Below are positions 1 through 6,937 of a stretch of 10,981 nucleotides of DNA, in pieces. The stretch's first letter is position 1, and each line of letters starts with the position of its first letter. Made by a program: the position numbers and the translations under genes. This DNA comes from Flavobacteriales bacterium (GTDB lineage: Bacteria > Bacteroidota > Bacteroidia > NS11-12g > UBA955): NCBI GenBank assembly GCA_947450405.1, contig CANFVI010000044.1:1-10981 (forward strand), read 5' to 3'. The notes under the pieces were generated by a model that did not search any database, was not told where the DNA came from, and saw nothing but the letters and a program-made list of their open reading frames with translations.

Positions 1-470
1 TAAGAGAGATTCAAGCATTAATAAAATTCGTTTCAACCAACGCGGTTGATGAAGTCGAAATTAGTCGTAAGGACTTTAAATTATTAATTCGTAAAAACCC
101 TGCACAAGTAGTTACGGCTACTGTTGCAGCTCCGGTTGCTCAGCAAGTAATTGCAGCTCCTGCACCAGTTGCAGTAGCGGCTTCAACGCCAGTTGCTTCA
201 GCTCCAGCTGCTGCTCCAGCTGCTGATAATTTAATTACCATCAAATCTCCAATGGTGGGTACTTTCTATCGTTCTTCAAATCCAGAAACTCCATCATTTG
301 TAAATGTGGGTGATGAGGTTAAATCTGGAAAAGTAGTTTGTATCATTGAAGCCATGAAACTTTTCAATGAAATTGAAAGTGAAATTAATGGTAAAATTGT
401 AAAAGTATTGGTTGACAATGCTTCTCCAGTTGAATATGACCAACCATTATTTTTGGTTGAACCTGCATAA
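1..470 (+). CDS. accB: Biotin carboxyl carrier protein of acetyl-CoA carboxylase (AccB), 5'-partial
   Basis: AccB carries the biotin that shuttles carboxylate from biotin carboxylase to the carboxyltransferase, making malonyl-CoA for fatty acid synthesis in the cytoplasm. The open frame runs from base 3 to the TAA at 468-470. It begins with REIQALIKF, the usual AccB N-terminal helix, so probably only a few residues including the start codon lie before the window. A linker of about 45 residues rich in Ala, Pro and Val follows (about 108-230). The C-terminal biotinyl domain has the PMVGTFY motif and the biotinylation motif EAMKLFNEIE, whose Lys codon is at 357-359. An ATG at 252 opens only the biotinyl domain and is not the true start. 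accC follows after 11 bp, so the two genes are almost certainly one transcript. Identification is secure. Confidence 0.96.
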   Translation, partial: REIQALIKFVSTNAVDEVEISRKDFKLLIRKNPAQVVTATVAAPVAQQVIAAPAPVAVAASTPVASAPAAAPAADNLITIKSPMVGTFYRSSNPETPSFVNVGDEVKSGKVVCIIEAMKLFNEIESEINGKIVKVLVDNASPVEYDQPLFLVEPA

Positions 471-481
471 TTTAAAACATT

Positions 482-1819
482 ATGTTTAAGAAAATTCTAA
501 TCGCGAATCGCGGTGAAATTGCGTTGCGAATTATTCGCACATGCAAGGAAATGGGCATTAAAACAGTTGCTGTTTATTCTACAGCCGATAAAGAGAGTTT
601 ACATGTTCGATTTGCAGATGAAGCAGTTTGTATTGGTCCGCCACAAAGTAGAGATAGCTATTTAAATATTCCTAGAATATTGGCTGCTGCTGAAGTAACC
701 AATGCAGATGCTATTCACCCTGGTTATGGTTTCTTGTCTGAAAATAGTCGTTTTAGCGCCATTTGTCGCGACCATGGTATCAAGTTTATTGGAGCTACTC
801 CAGAACAAATTGACCAAATGGGCGATAAGAGCAACGCAAAAGATACGATGAAACAAGCGGGAGTTCCATGTATTCCCGGTTCAGAGGGATTGCTAGAGAG
901 CGTTGAACAAGCAATTACTATTGCCAATGAAATTGGTTACCCTGCAATTATGAAAGCAACTGCAGGTGGCGGTGGAAGGGGAATGCGTATTGTTTGGAAC
1001 GACGAAGAAGTTGAACCAGCTTGGAATAGTGCAAAACAAGAAGCGGGTGCAGCCTTTGGAAACGATGGTTTGTACATGGAAAAATATATTGAAGACCCTC
1101 GACATATTGAAATTCAAATTGCAGGTGACCAATATGGTAAAGTTTGCCATTTGTCTGAACGTGATTGCTCAATACAACGCCGTCATCAAAAGCTTTTGGA
1201 AGAAACTCCATCTCCATTTATGACACCTGAGTTAAGAGAAAAAATGGGTACAGCCGCAAAAGCTGCTGCTCAAATTATCAATTATGAAGGAGTAGGAACT
1301 GTTGAGTTCTTGGTAGATAAGCATAGGAATTTCTATTTCATGGAAATGAATACCCGTATTCAAGTTGAACATCCAGTTACTGAGGAAGTAATTAATTATG
1401 ATCTTGTAAAAGAGCAAATTTTAATAGCTGCGGGTGTGCCAATTTCGGGTAAAGATTATTTGCCAACTAAAGCTGCAATTGAATGCCGAATCAATGCTGA
1501 AGATATTCATAATAACTTCCGTCCTAGCCCTGGTAAAATTCAAGTATTACATAAGCCAGGTGGACATGGAGTAAGGGTAGATTCTCATATCTATGCCGGA
1601 TATACCATTCCTCCATTTTACGATTCAATGATTGCCAAATTAATTGTTTCTGCTCAAACCAGAGAAGAAGCCATTGTAAAAATGGAACGTGCATTGAGTG
1701 AATTTGTTATCGAAGGAATTCATACAACAATTCCGTTGCACCAACAGTTAATGAAAAATGCGGATTTCCGTGCAGGAAACTTCACAACTGCATTTATGAA
1801 TACATTTGAAATTCAATAA
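482..1819 (+). CDS. accC: Biotin carboxylase subunit of acetyl-CoA carboxylase (AccC)
   Basis: AccC performs the ATP- and bicarbonate-dependent carboxylation of the biotin on AccB. At 445 residues it has the normal length. The N-terminal domain opens with KKILIANRGEIA (3-14) and contains AIHPGYGFLSEN (77-88). The ATP-grasp domain has K116, the glycine-rich loop KATAGGGGRGMR (158-169), RHIEIQ (207-212) and QKLLEE (236-241). The catalytic and metal-binding stretch EMNTRIQVEHP lies at 288-298, matching E288, N290, R292 and E296 of the E. coli enzyme. ECRINAED at 334-341 carries the conserved Arg near the active site. No expected residue is missing. The ATG at 482 fits the family N-terminus exactly; no Shine-Dalgarno sequence is visible. 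It is co-transcribed with accB and ends before a strong terminator. The carboxyltransferase genes are not in the window. Confidence 0.97.
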   Translation: MFKKILIANRGEIALRIIRTCKEMGIKTVAVYSTADKESLHVRFADEAVCIGPPQSRDSYLNIPRILAAAEVTNADAIHPGYGFLSENSRFSAICRDHGIKFIGATPEQIDQMGDKSNAKDTMKQAGVPCIPGSEGLLESVEQAITIANEIGYPAIMKATAGGGGRGMRIVWNDEEVEPAWNSAKQEAGAAFGNDGLYMEKYIEDPRHIEIQIAGDQYGKVCHLSERDCSIQRRHQKLLEETPSPFMTPELREKMGTAAKAAAQIINYEGVGTVEFLVDKHRNFYFMEMNTRIQVEHPVTEEVINYDLVKEQILIAAGVPISGKDYLPTKAAIECRINAEDIHNNFRPSPGKIQVLHKPGGHGVRVDSHIYAGYTIPPFYDSMIAKLIVSAQTREEAIVKMERALSEFVIEGIHTTIPLHQQLMKNADFRAGNFTTAFMNTFEIQ

Positions 1820-1836
1820 TTGTTACAATACACTAT

Positions 1837-1869
1837 AACAAAAAAGGCGCCATTGGCGCCTTTTTTGTT
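1837..1869. terminator. Symmetric, probably bidirectional intrinsic terminator between accC and the DUF4920 gene
   Basis: A GGCGCC / GGCGCC stem (1846-1851 and 1855-1860) closes a 3-nt ATT loop. It is flanked by AACAAAAAA on the left and TTTTTTGTT on the right, which extend the pairing to 15 bp. Each strand reads as GC stem followed by a U-tract, so it can end accC from the left and the namZ-DUF4920 transcript from the right. Confidence 0.93.
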
Positions 1870-1874
1870 GCTTT

Positions 1875-1914
1875 ATAAACTTTTATAATCGCTCATAAAC
1901 ATTTATAAATCTTC
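1875..1914. repeat. Degenerate 20-bp tandem duplication
   Basis: Two adjacent 20-bp units (1875-1894 and 1895-1914) both begin ATAAAC, share TTTATAA at unit positions 8-14, and match at 15 of 20 positions by eye. They lie in the 102-bp gap between convergent genes, just beyond the terminator. The sequence is AT-rich, so chance similarity is quite possible and no function is proposed. Confidence 0.35.
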
Positions 1915-1921
1915 TAATTGC

Positions 1922-2323
1922 TTACTTAAACTTTACCCCGTGGGCTCTGAATTTAGTGGAAATAACAAGGGCAGAATCCTTATTTGATTCATCTGACTTT
2001 GCAGTGTCTCTGTAAAAATGTCCAACTGCATATAAATCTTTATGATTGATGTTTTTAGGTACAGTAAATTCATCATTAAAGTCTACAGTTAATGTTGAAT
2101 CTCCAAGTTCATAGGCAAACCAACATCCTTCTGATTGACATACATCAACCACTTTTCCATAGACTACTAGTTCTGTAGCTTTGCCATCTTTTGTATAGGT
2201 TGCTAGCGCATCTTTTACGGAAATAGCCGATTGGGTTTCAACTGTTTTTCCAATATGGTTTGAAGTATCAGTACAAGCAAATAATAGAGTTGCAGCTGCT
2301 AGAGAAAGAATGATTTTGTTCAT
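1922..2323 (-). CDS. Small DUF4920-like lipoprotein, function unknown
   Basis: This 133-residue protein begins with a short lipoprotein signal peptide. A hydrophobic run at about 4-16 ends in LLFAC with the lipidated Cys at 17, so the mature protein should be anchored to a membrane facing the periplasm. The core motif VCQSEGCWF (61-69), followed by beta-rich sequence and FTVPK (86-90), is the signature I associate with DUF4920, a Bacteroidota-rich family without an assigned function. The paired Cys residues (62, 67) before Trp could bind metal or form a disulfide; this is inference. It starts 15 bp after the stop of the muramidase gene on the same strand, with no Shine-Dalgarno sequence, so it is probably the second gene of a two-gene operon ending at the 1837-1869 terminator. 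Family assignment is fairly sure; function is open. Confidence 0.85.
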   Translation of the reverse strand: MNKIILSLAAATLLFACTDTSNHIGKTVETQSAISVKDALATYTKDGKATELVVYGKVVDVCQSEGCWFAYELGDSTLTVDFNDEFTVPKNINHKDLYAVGHFYRDTAKSDESNKDSALVISTKFRAHGVKFK

Positions 2324-2338
2324 GGTTCAAATTTACGT

Positions 2339-3589
2339 TTATTTTTTTTCTTTTTTGCCCATTAATCCCAAATCCTCATCATAGGTATACATCATGTAAG
2401 GAGCTCTTTTTTCTAGAAATAATTTCAAACCAGGTTCCCAATTTTTTCTAATTTCAACGGCCGATTTTCCCTCAATAATTTGATTGCGAACAGATTCCGT
2501 GCCTATCAATTTATCAAAAAACGGGTTGAAAAATTTACTTTTGTCTGGACAATCTTTATATAACAATACCAACCAATCGAGGTAAATATGTCGGTAAGTA
2601 ATAATGTAATCATTTGCAAAGTCAGTTAACAGAAACCCTCTGCAATTTTGATTTAAATAAGGTGGGTTCACTGCTTTTCCTGGAATGTTTACGGGTGTAA
2701 ACTGATAATTACCCATTTTTAACCATGGTGCACCAAAACATTCAAAAGGTTTTGCTGTTCCACGTCCCATAGATATTTGAGTTCCCTCAAACAATCCAAG
2801 AGAAGGATACAAAATGATGGAAGTTGGATTGGGTAAATTGGGTGACGGAGCAACAGGTAAGGGATAATACAAATTATGAAAATAATTCTGAATAGGAATG
2901 ACTTCTAATTTGCAGGTTAAATTGTTCTGCAACCAATGTTCGCCATTGATCATTTTTGCCAATTCGCCCAATGTCATGCCATGAACCAAAGGAATGGGAT
3001 GCATACCAACCATGCTTTTGAATTTTTCTTCCAAAATAGGGCCGTCAACGTAATAACCATTCGGATTTGGACGATCAAAAATAAGTAGTTGTTTGTTGTT
3101 TTCGGCGCAGGCTTCCATAACATAATGTAAAGTAGTTAAGTAAGTATAGAATCTAACACCAACGTCTTGTATATCAAATATTACAACGTCAATATTTTTT
3201 AAGTCTTTTTTTGATGGTTTGATGTTTTTTCCATAGAGTGAAACAATTGGGATATTTGTTTTAGGGTCTATGGAATTGTCAATATGGTCGCCATTGGCTG
3301 CTTCTCCACGAAACCCATGTTCAGGAGCGAATATTTTTTTAATATTTATTTTGAGGGAAAATAAACTGTCTACCAAATGGGTGCGACCAATCATGGAAGT
3401 GGGATTGGCAACAACCGCAACTTTTTTTCCTTTGAGTTTATTTAGGTACAAAAAGGTTTGTTCTGCACCGGTAATTATTTCAGCATTTAAAGAATTAGAA
3501 ATAAAAAGTATAAAAATTGCAGCAATACATCGAAATCTACCTGTTTCCGACTTAATTTTGAATATAATGTTTAATTGGCCTTTTTTCAT
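2339..3589 (-). CDS. namZ: NamZ-type exo-beta-N-acetylmuramidase (DUF1343 family)
   Basis: This family removes N-acetylmuramic acid from non-reducing ends of peptidoglycan fragments, a step in cell-wall recycling or scavenging. Family landmarks, numbered from the chosen start (416 residues), are VAVVANPTS (58-66), APEHGFRGE (88-96, whose Glu is a candidate catalytic residue), FDIQDVGVRFYTY (138-150), FDRPNPNG (171-178), DGPILEE (182-188), HGMTLGELA (203-211), PSPNLPNP (248-255) and LGLFEGTQISMGRGT (264-278). A signal peptide is likely: a basic N-terminus, a hydrophobic run at about 22-31, and SNSLNA before a cleavage near 36. The reading frame is open up to 3625, but the ATG at 3589 (MKKGQ) gives the most signal-like N-terminus; ATG 3604 is an alternative. 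With either start the 5' end overlaps the divergent permease gene. The length is normal and no motif is missing. Specificity is inferred from the family. Confidence 0.9.
   Translation of the reverse strand: MKKGQLNIIFKIKSETGRFRCIAAIFILFISNSLNAEIITGAEQTFLYLNKLKGKKVAVVANPTSMIGRTHLVDSLFSLKINIKKIFAPEHGFRGEAANGDHIDNSIDPKTNIPIVSLYGKNIKPSKKDLKNIDVVIFDIQDVGVRFYTYLTTLHYVMEACAENNKQLLIFDRPNPNGYYVDGPILEEKFKSMVGMHPIPLVHGMTLGELAKMINGEHWLQNNLTCKLEVIPIQNYFHNLYYPLPVAPSPNLPNPTSIILYPSLGLFEGTQISMGRGTAKPFECFGAPWLKMGNYQFTPVNIPGKAVNPPYLNQNCRGFLLTDFANDYIITYRHIYLDWLVLLYKDCPDKSKFFNPFFDKLIGTESVRNQIIEGKSAVEIRKNWEPGLKLFLEKRAPYMMYTYDEDLGLMGKKEKK
3553..3560 (+). promoter_or_regulatory. Candidate -7 promoter element for the LolC/E-like permease
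   Basis: TAATTTTG matches the Bacteroidota -7 consensus TAnnTTTG exactly and lies 6 bp before the permease ATG at 3567. I found no TTTG or TTG at the right distance for a -33 element. If it is used, transcription would start about at the ATG. It lies inside the namZ signal-peptide codons on the other strand. An exact match to six fixed bases can occur by chance in AT-rich DNA. Confidence 0.3.
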
Positions 3590-4793
3590 AGCAAAAAGAT
3601 TCATTACAAAGGAACAACAAAGCAAGTCAAAAAGTGTCTTTTTTTTGGCAATTTTATCAGTTTCTTTGAGTGTAACTGTAATTGTTATCGCATTTGCAAC
3701 GGTAAGGGGCTTTAGAGATGAGATTAAACATAAAATTTCAATGGTTCATGGCGATTTAGTTGTAGACGCTGCTGTAAATGTTGAAAATAGCGAACCAATT
3801 CCTTTAAATGATTCATTAATACCCAATTTGCGCAAAATTCAAAAATTGACAGGTGTTGATAGGGTTTTGTTTTCATCGAGTAAAGCAAGCATTGTTAAAT
3901 CTGATGAAGAAATAGAAGGTATAATTGCGAAGGGAATATCAAAGACCCAACTAAAAACATATTTGGGAGAATTTGCCATAGAATCAGTGGCTCCGGATAA
4001 TGTACATTGGGTTGCAATTTCTAAAACTTTAGCAAAGCGTTTAAATGTGGGTTTGAACGACAATATAAGGTTGGTGTTTTTTGTTCAAGATTCTACAGGA
4101 AACACGAGGCCAAGAGCGAGAAAATTGACAGTCACAACACTTTTTGAAACTGGTGTAGATAAAGTTGATGCAAATATGGTGTTGCTTGATGAGAGTATTG
4201 TTTCACGTATGATGCCTGAAAATTATCCAATTACACAATTAGAAATATGGGTTAAACCGGGTAAAAATATTTCCGAAATCAAAAAAACAATTCAAAATAT
4301 GATTGATATTAAATCTATTAGGGTTAATTCAGCGGAGGAATTTAATAGGCAGATTTTTGATTGGCTTTCTATTTTAGATTTAAATGTGATTATTTTATTG
4401 TGTTTAATTACCATTGTTGCCATTACAGCCACTTGTACAACGTTACTCATCTTAATGACAGAGAGGACAGCATTCATTGGTTTGATGCAGTCAATGGGCG
4501 CTAGATATGCAGATATTCAGAAAATATTCATCTACCAAGCATCCATTATTGCCATTACCGGAATATTAATTGGTAATTTCTTAGCAATTGGTATTTGCCT
4601 GTTGCAAAACCATTTCAAGTGGTTGACATTAAATCAGGAGGTATATTTTATAAAATACGTAGCCATGAAGATTGATCTAATAGAAGTATTGACGGTTGAT
4701 GTATTTTCAATATTGCTCATTTATTTGTCACTATATATTCCAGCAAGATATATCAAGAAAATTCATCCAATCATTGCATTAAAATTCAAATAA
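3567..4793 (+). CDS. LolC/LolE-type (FtsX/MacB-fold) ABC transporter permease
   Basis: This 408-residue inner-membrane protein resembles the LolC/LolE subunits that pull lipoproteins out of the inner membrane for delivery to the outer membrane. The start at 3567 gives FNWPFFIAKRFI, close to the typical family N-terminus; the longer open frame back to 3270 only reads antisense through namZ. The topology fits the family: one helix at about 24-46, a periplasmic domain of about 225 residues, then three helices near 274-297, 318-345 and 376-394. The cytoplasmic coupling segment TERTAFIGLMQSMGA (298-312) matches the conserved E-x-x-x-I-G-x-x-x-x-x-G-A motif of FtsX-like permeases. No LolD-type ATPase gene is adjacent, so its partner would be encoded elsewhere. 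It is a single-gene unit ending at the 4817-4853 terminator. An exact Lol role is inferred; another MacB-fold permease is possible. Confidence 0.88.
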   Translation: MFNWPFFIAKRFITKEQQSKSKSVFFLAILSVSLSVTVIVIAFATVRGFRDEIKHKISMVHGDLVVDAAVNVENSEPIPLNDSLIPNLRKIQKLTGVDRVLFSSSKASIVKSDEEIEGIIAKGISKTQLKTYLGEFAIESVAPDNVHWVAISKTLAKRLNVGLNDNIRLVFFVQDSTGNTRPRARKLTVTTLFETGVDKVDANMVLLDESIVSRMMPENYPITQLEIWVKPGKNISEIKKTIQNMIDIKSIRVNSAEEFNRQIFDWLSILDLNVIILLCLITIVAITATCTTLLILMTERTAFIGLMQSMGARYADIQKIFIYQASIIAITGILIGNFLAIGICLLQNHFKWLTLNQEVYFIKYVAMKIDLIEVLTVDVFSILLIYLSLYIPARYIKKIHPIIALKFK

Positions 4794-4816
4794 CTAGAAC
4801 TTTAAGGTTATTTATA

Positions 4817-4853
4817 CAACAAAAAAGCCACCGTTAAGGTGGCTTTTTTGTTG
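4817..4853. terminator. Symmetric bidirectional intrinsic terminator between the permease gene and gyrB
   Basis: GCCACC (4827-4832) pairs with GGTGGC (4838-4843) around a GTTAA loop. CAACAAAAAA on the left and TTTTTTGTTG on the right extend the perfect inverted repeat to 16 bp per arm. Both strands show a stem followed by a U-tract, and the flanking genes converge, so it should end both. Confidence 0.94.
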
Positions 4854-4870
4854 TAATTATTGCAAATTAA

Positions 4871-6823
4871 TTATGCGTCAATTTTCGCATATTTTGCATT
4901 TGCTTCAATAAACTCTCTTCTTGGTGGGACTTCGTCTCCCATTAACATACTAAACACCCTGTCGGCTTCTGCTGCGCTATCAAGCGTTACTCTCTTGAAT
5001 GTTCTGCGGGTTGGATCCATAGTAGTTTCCCATAATTGTTCAGCGTTCATTTCACCTAAACCTTTATATCGTTGAACGTTTACTGATTCTTCTTTACCAG
5101 CTGCTATTTCTTTAATTGCGGCCATACGTTGATCTTCTGTCCAACAATAGCGTTGTTCTTTTCCTTTTTTAACCAAATAAAGTGGAGGAGTAGCAATGTA
5201 TAAATAACCATTTTCAACCAATTTCTTCATGTATCTAAAGAACAAGGTAAGAATTAGGGTACGAATATGGCTACCATCTACATCGGCATCTGTCATGATA
5301 ACCACTTTATGGTAACGTAAGTTATCTAAAATTAATTCTTTGTTTCCTTCTTCGTTTGTACCAATGTGAACTCCCAAAGCGGTAAACATGTTTCTAATTT
5401 CTTCATTGTCGTAAATTTTATGTTCAAGGGCTTTTTCTACATTTAAGATTTTACCTCTTAAAGGCAGGATAGCTTGAAATTCACGGTCACGACCTTGTTT
5501 TGCAGTTCCACCAGCTGAATCTCCCTCAACCAAGAAAATTTCGCAAATCTTAGGATCAGTTTTAGAACAATCTGAAAGTTTACCTGGTAAACCCATTCCA
5601 GACATAGCGCCTTTACGTTGAACCATGTCGCGGGCTTTTCTAGCCGCTGCTCTTGCTTGTGCAGCCAAAATTACTTTATCAACTATGATTTTAGCTTCTT
5701 TTGGATTTTCTTCCAAATAGGCTTCTAAAAGAGCATTTACTGTTGACTCTACAGCACCTCCAACATCGTTGTTTCCTAATTTGGTTTTTGTTTGTCCTTC
5801 AAATTGAGGTTCTTGAACTTTTACTGAAATCACACATGTAATTCCCTCACGGAAATCATCACCAGCAATTTCAATTTTTACTTTTTCAAGAAGTTTTTGT
5901 TTGTCGGCATAAGCTTTTAAGGTTCTCGTTAAAGCCCTTCTAAAACCACCAACGTGCGTTCCCCCTTCAATGGTGTTGATGTTATTTACATAAGAATGTA
6001 AATTTTCAGCATAACCTGTATTGTATTGGAAAGCAATTTCAACGGGTACACCATACTTGTCGCTCTCTCCATAAATTGGGGCAGGGATAAGTGTTTCTCG
6101 GGTACCGTCGATATATTTTACGAATTCTTTCAATCCGCCTTCAGAGTAGTATTCTTCTCTGCGGTAAGAACCATCTTCAAGTTTCTCACGCTCATCTGTA
6201 AGCGTAAGTTTAATTCCTTTATTCAAGAAAGATAACTCTCTCAAACGATTTTGAAGTGTGTCGAAGTTATAGGTATGTGACTCTTTAAAGATATCTCTAT
6301 CAGGGAAGAAAGTAACCTCAGTACCACGAAGGTCTGATTCACCAACAACTTTAACAGGGTAAATAGGTTTACCAATTTCATACTCTTGTTGATGTACGGT
6401 GCCATTGCCATAAACACGAACAGTTAGGTGAGAAGAAAGCGCATTCACGCAACTTACACCAACACCATGCAAACCACCAGATACTTTGTAAGAATCTTTG
6501 TCAAATTTACCACCGGCATGGAGCACTGTCATTACAACTTCCAAAGCACTTCTGTTTTCTTTGGTGTGCATACCTGTTGGAATACCACGACCATTATCGA
6601 GTACTTTGATACCATCACCTTCTAAAATTGTTACGTGAATTGTATCACAATGACCAGCCAAAGCTTCGTCAATACTGTTATCTACAACTTCATACACCAA
6701 GTGATGCAAACCTTTAGGTCCAACATCTCCAATGTACATTGCGGGTCTTTTTCTTACAGCTTCTAATCCTTCTAAAACCTGGATATTGTCGGCGCCATAA
6801 TTTTCTTTATTGTTCTCGTCCAT
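4871..6823 (-). CDS. gyrB: DNA gyrase subunit B
   Basis: GyrB is the ATPase subunit of DNA gyrase (GyrA2GyrB2), which introduces negative supercoils. The 650-residue protein has the full short-form layout. The GHKL ATPase domain carries YEVVDNSIDEA (44-54, catalytic Glu 45), DNGRGIP (76-82) and the glycine-rich lid GGLHGVGVSCVNALS (116-130). The transducer domain has QTKTKLGN (344-351), which holds the ATP-contacting Lys loop. The TOPRIM domain has EGDSAGG (433-439), PLRGKILNVEKA (454-465) and the metal-binding DADVDG (512-517). The tail has QRYKGLGEMN (584-593) and the PPRREFIEANA end. It lacks the extra domain of about 170 residues found in E. coli GyrB, as expected outside Proteobacteria. 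ParE is the main alternative, but these motifs and the C-terminus favour GyrB. The ATG at 6823 precedes ADNIQVLEGLEAVRKRPAMYIG as expected. It lies 106 bp downstream of the TolC-type gene on the same strand. Confidence 0.96.
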   Translation of the reverse strand: MDENNKENYGADNIQVLEGLEAVRKRPAMYIGDVGPKGLHHLVYEVVDNSIDEALAGHCDTIHVTILEGDGIKVLDNGRGIPTGMHTKENRSALEVVMTVLHAGGKFDKDSYKVSGGLHGVGVSCVNALSSHLTVRVYGNGTVHQQEYEIGKPIYPVKVVGESDLRGTEVTFFPDRDIFKESHTYNFDTLQNRLRELSFLNKGIKLTLTDEREKLEDGSYRREEYYSEGGLKEFVKYIDGTRETLIPAPIYGESDKYGVPVEIAFQYNTGYAENLHSYVNNINTIEGGTHVGGFRRALTRTLKAYADKQKLLEKVKIEIAGDDFREGITCVISVKVQEPQFEGQTKTKLGNNDVGGAVESTVNALLEAYLEENPKEAKIIVDKVILAAQARAAARKARDMVQRKGAMSGMGLPGKLSDCSKTDPKICEIFLVEGDSAGGTAKQGRDREFQAILPLRGKILNVEKALEHKIYDNEEIRNMFTALGVHIGTNEEGNKELILDNLRYHKVVIMTDADVDGSHIRTLILTLFFRYMKKLVENGYLYIATPPLYLVKKGKEQRYCWTEDQRMAAIKEIAAGKEESVNVQRYKGLGEMNAEQLWETTMDPTRRTFKRVTLDSAAEADRVFSMLMGDEVPPRREFIEANAKYAKIDA

Positions 6824-6929
6824 CTACAGTTGTGTAAATTAATAATTTGGTAAATTTACTAATAATTCACAACCTTGAGAATAAACTTAAGGGGTAATTT
6901 TCCACATAATAACAACGTTTCCTTAACGG
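6824..6929 (-). promoter_or_regulatory. gyrB leader: AT-rich, with DnaA-box-like sequences and a short palindrome
   Basis: This 106-bp gap probably holds the gyrB promoter, though I see no convincing -33/-7 pair; the closest -7 match is TAAATTTA on the minus strand. TTTTCCACA at 6898-6906 fits the relaxed DnaA-box pattern TTWTNCACA. TAATTCACA (6863-6871) differs from it at one position, as does ATTTACACA read on the minus strand (6831-6839). GTAAATTTAC at 6850-6859 is a perfect 10-bp palindrome. Binding by DnaA or another regulator is only a possibility, because AT-rich DNA produces such words by chance. Confidence 0.35.
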
Positions 6930-6937
6930 TTAGGAAA
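6918..6937 (-). other. Short hairpin spanning the stop codon of the TolC-type gene
   Basis: TTTCCT (6918-6923) and AGGAAA (6932-6937) form a 6-bp stem with an 8-nt loop. The stop codon (6930-6932) falls in the loop and the first stem base. No T-run follows on the minus strand, so it is not a convincing terminator. The exporter transcript may therefore read into gyrB in part. Confidence 0.35.

Noticed and set aside
893..1223. Open frames on both strands inside accC
   Set aside because: They overlap fully with a well-conserved gene and look like no known family; they are shadows of accC codon use.
3270..3566. Upstream extension of the permease reading frame to the ATG at 3270
   Set aside because: It reads antisense through conserved namZ codons, and the family-typical N-terminus begins at 3567.
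3590..3625. Extension of the muramidase to the far upstream start at 3625
   Set aside because: It would put 12 extra residues before a normal basic signal-peptide start (MKKGQ). The ATG at 3604 remains a minor alternative.
3642..3649. Run of eight T in the permease's first transmembrane codons, as a possible phase-variation tract
   Set aside because: Runs of Phe and Leu codons explain it in AT-rich DNA, and eight bases is short for a programmed switch.
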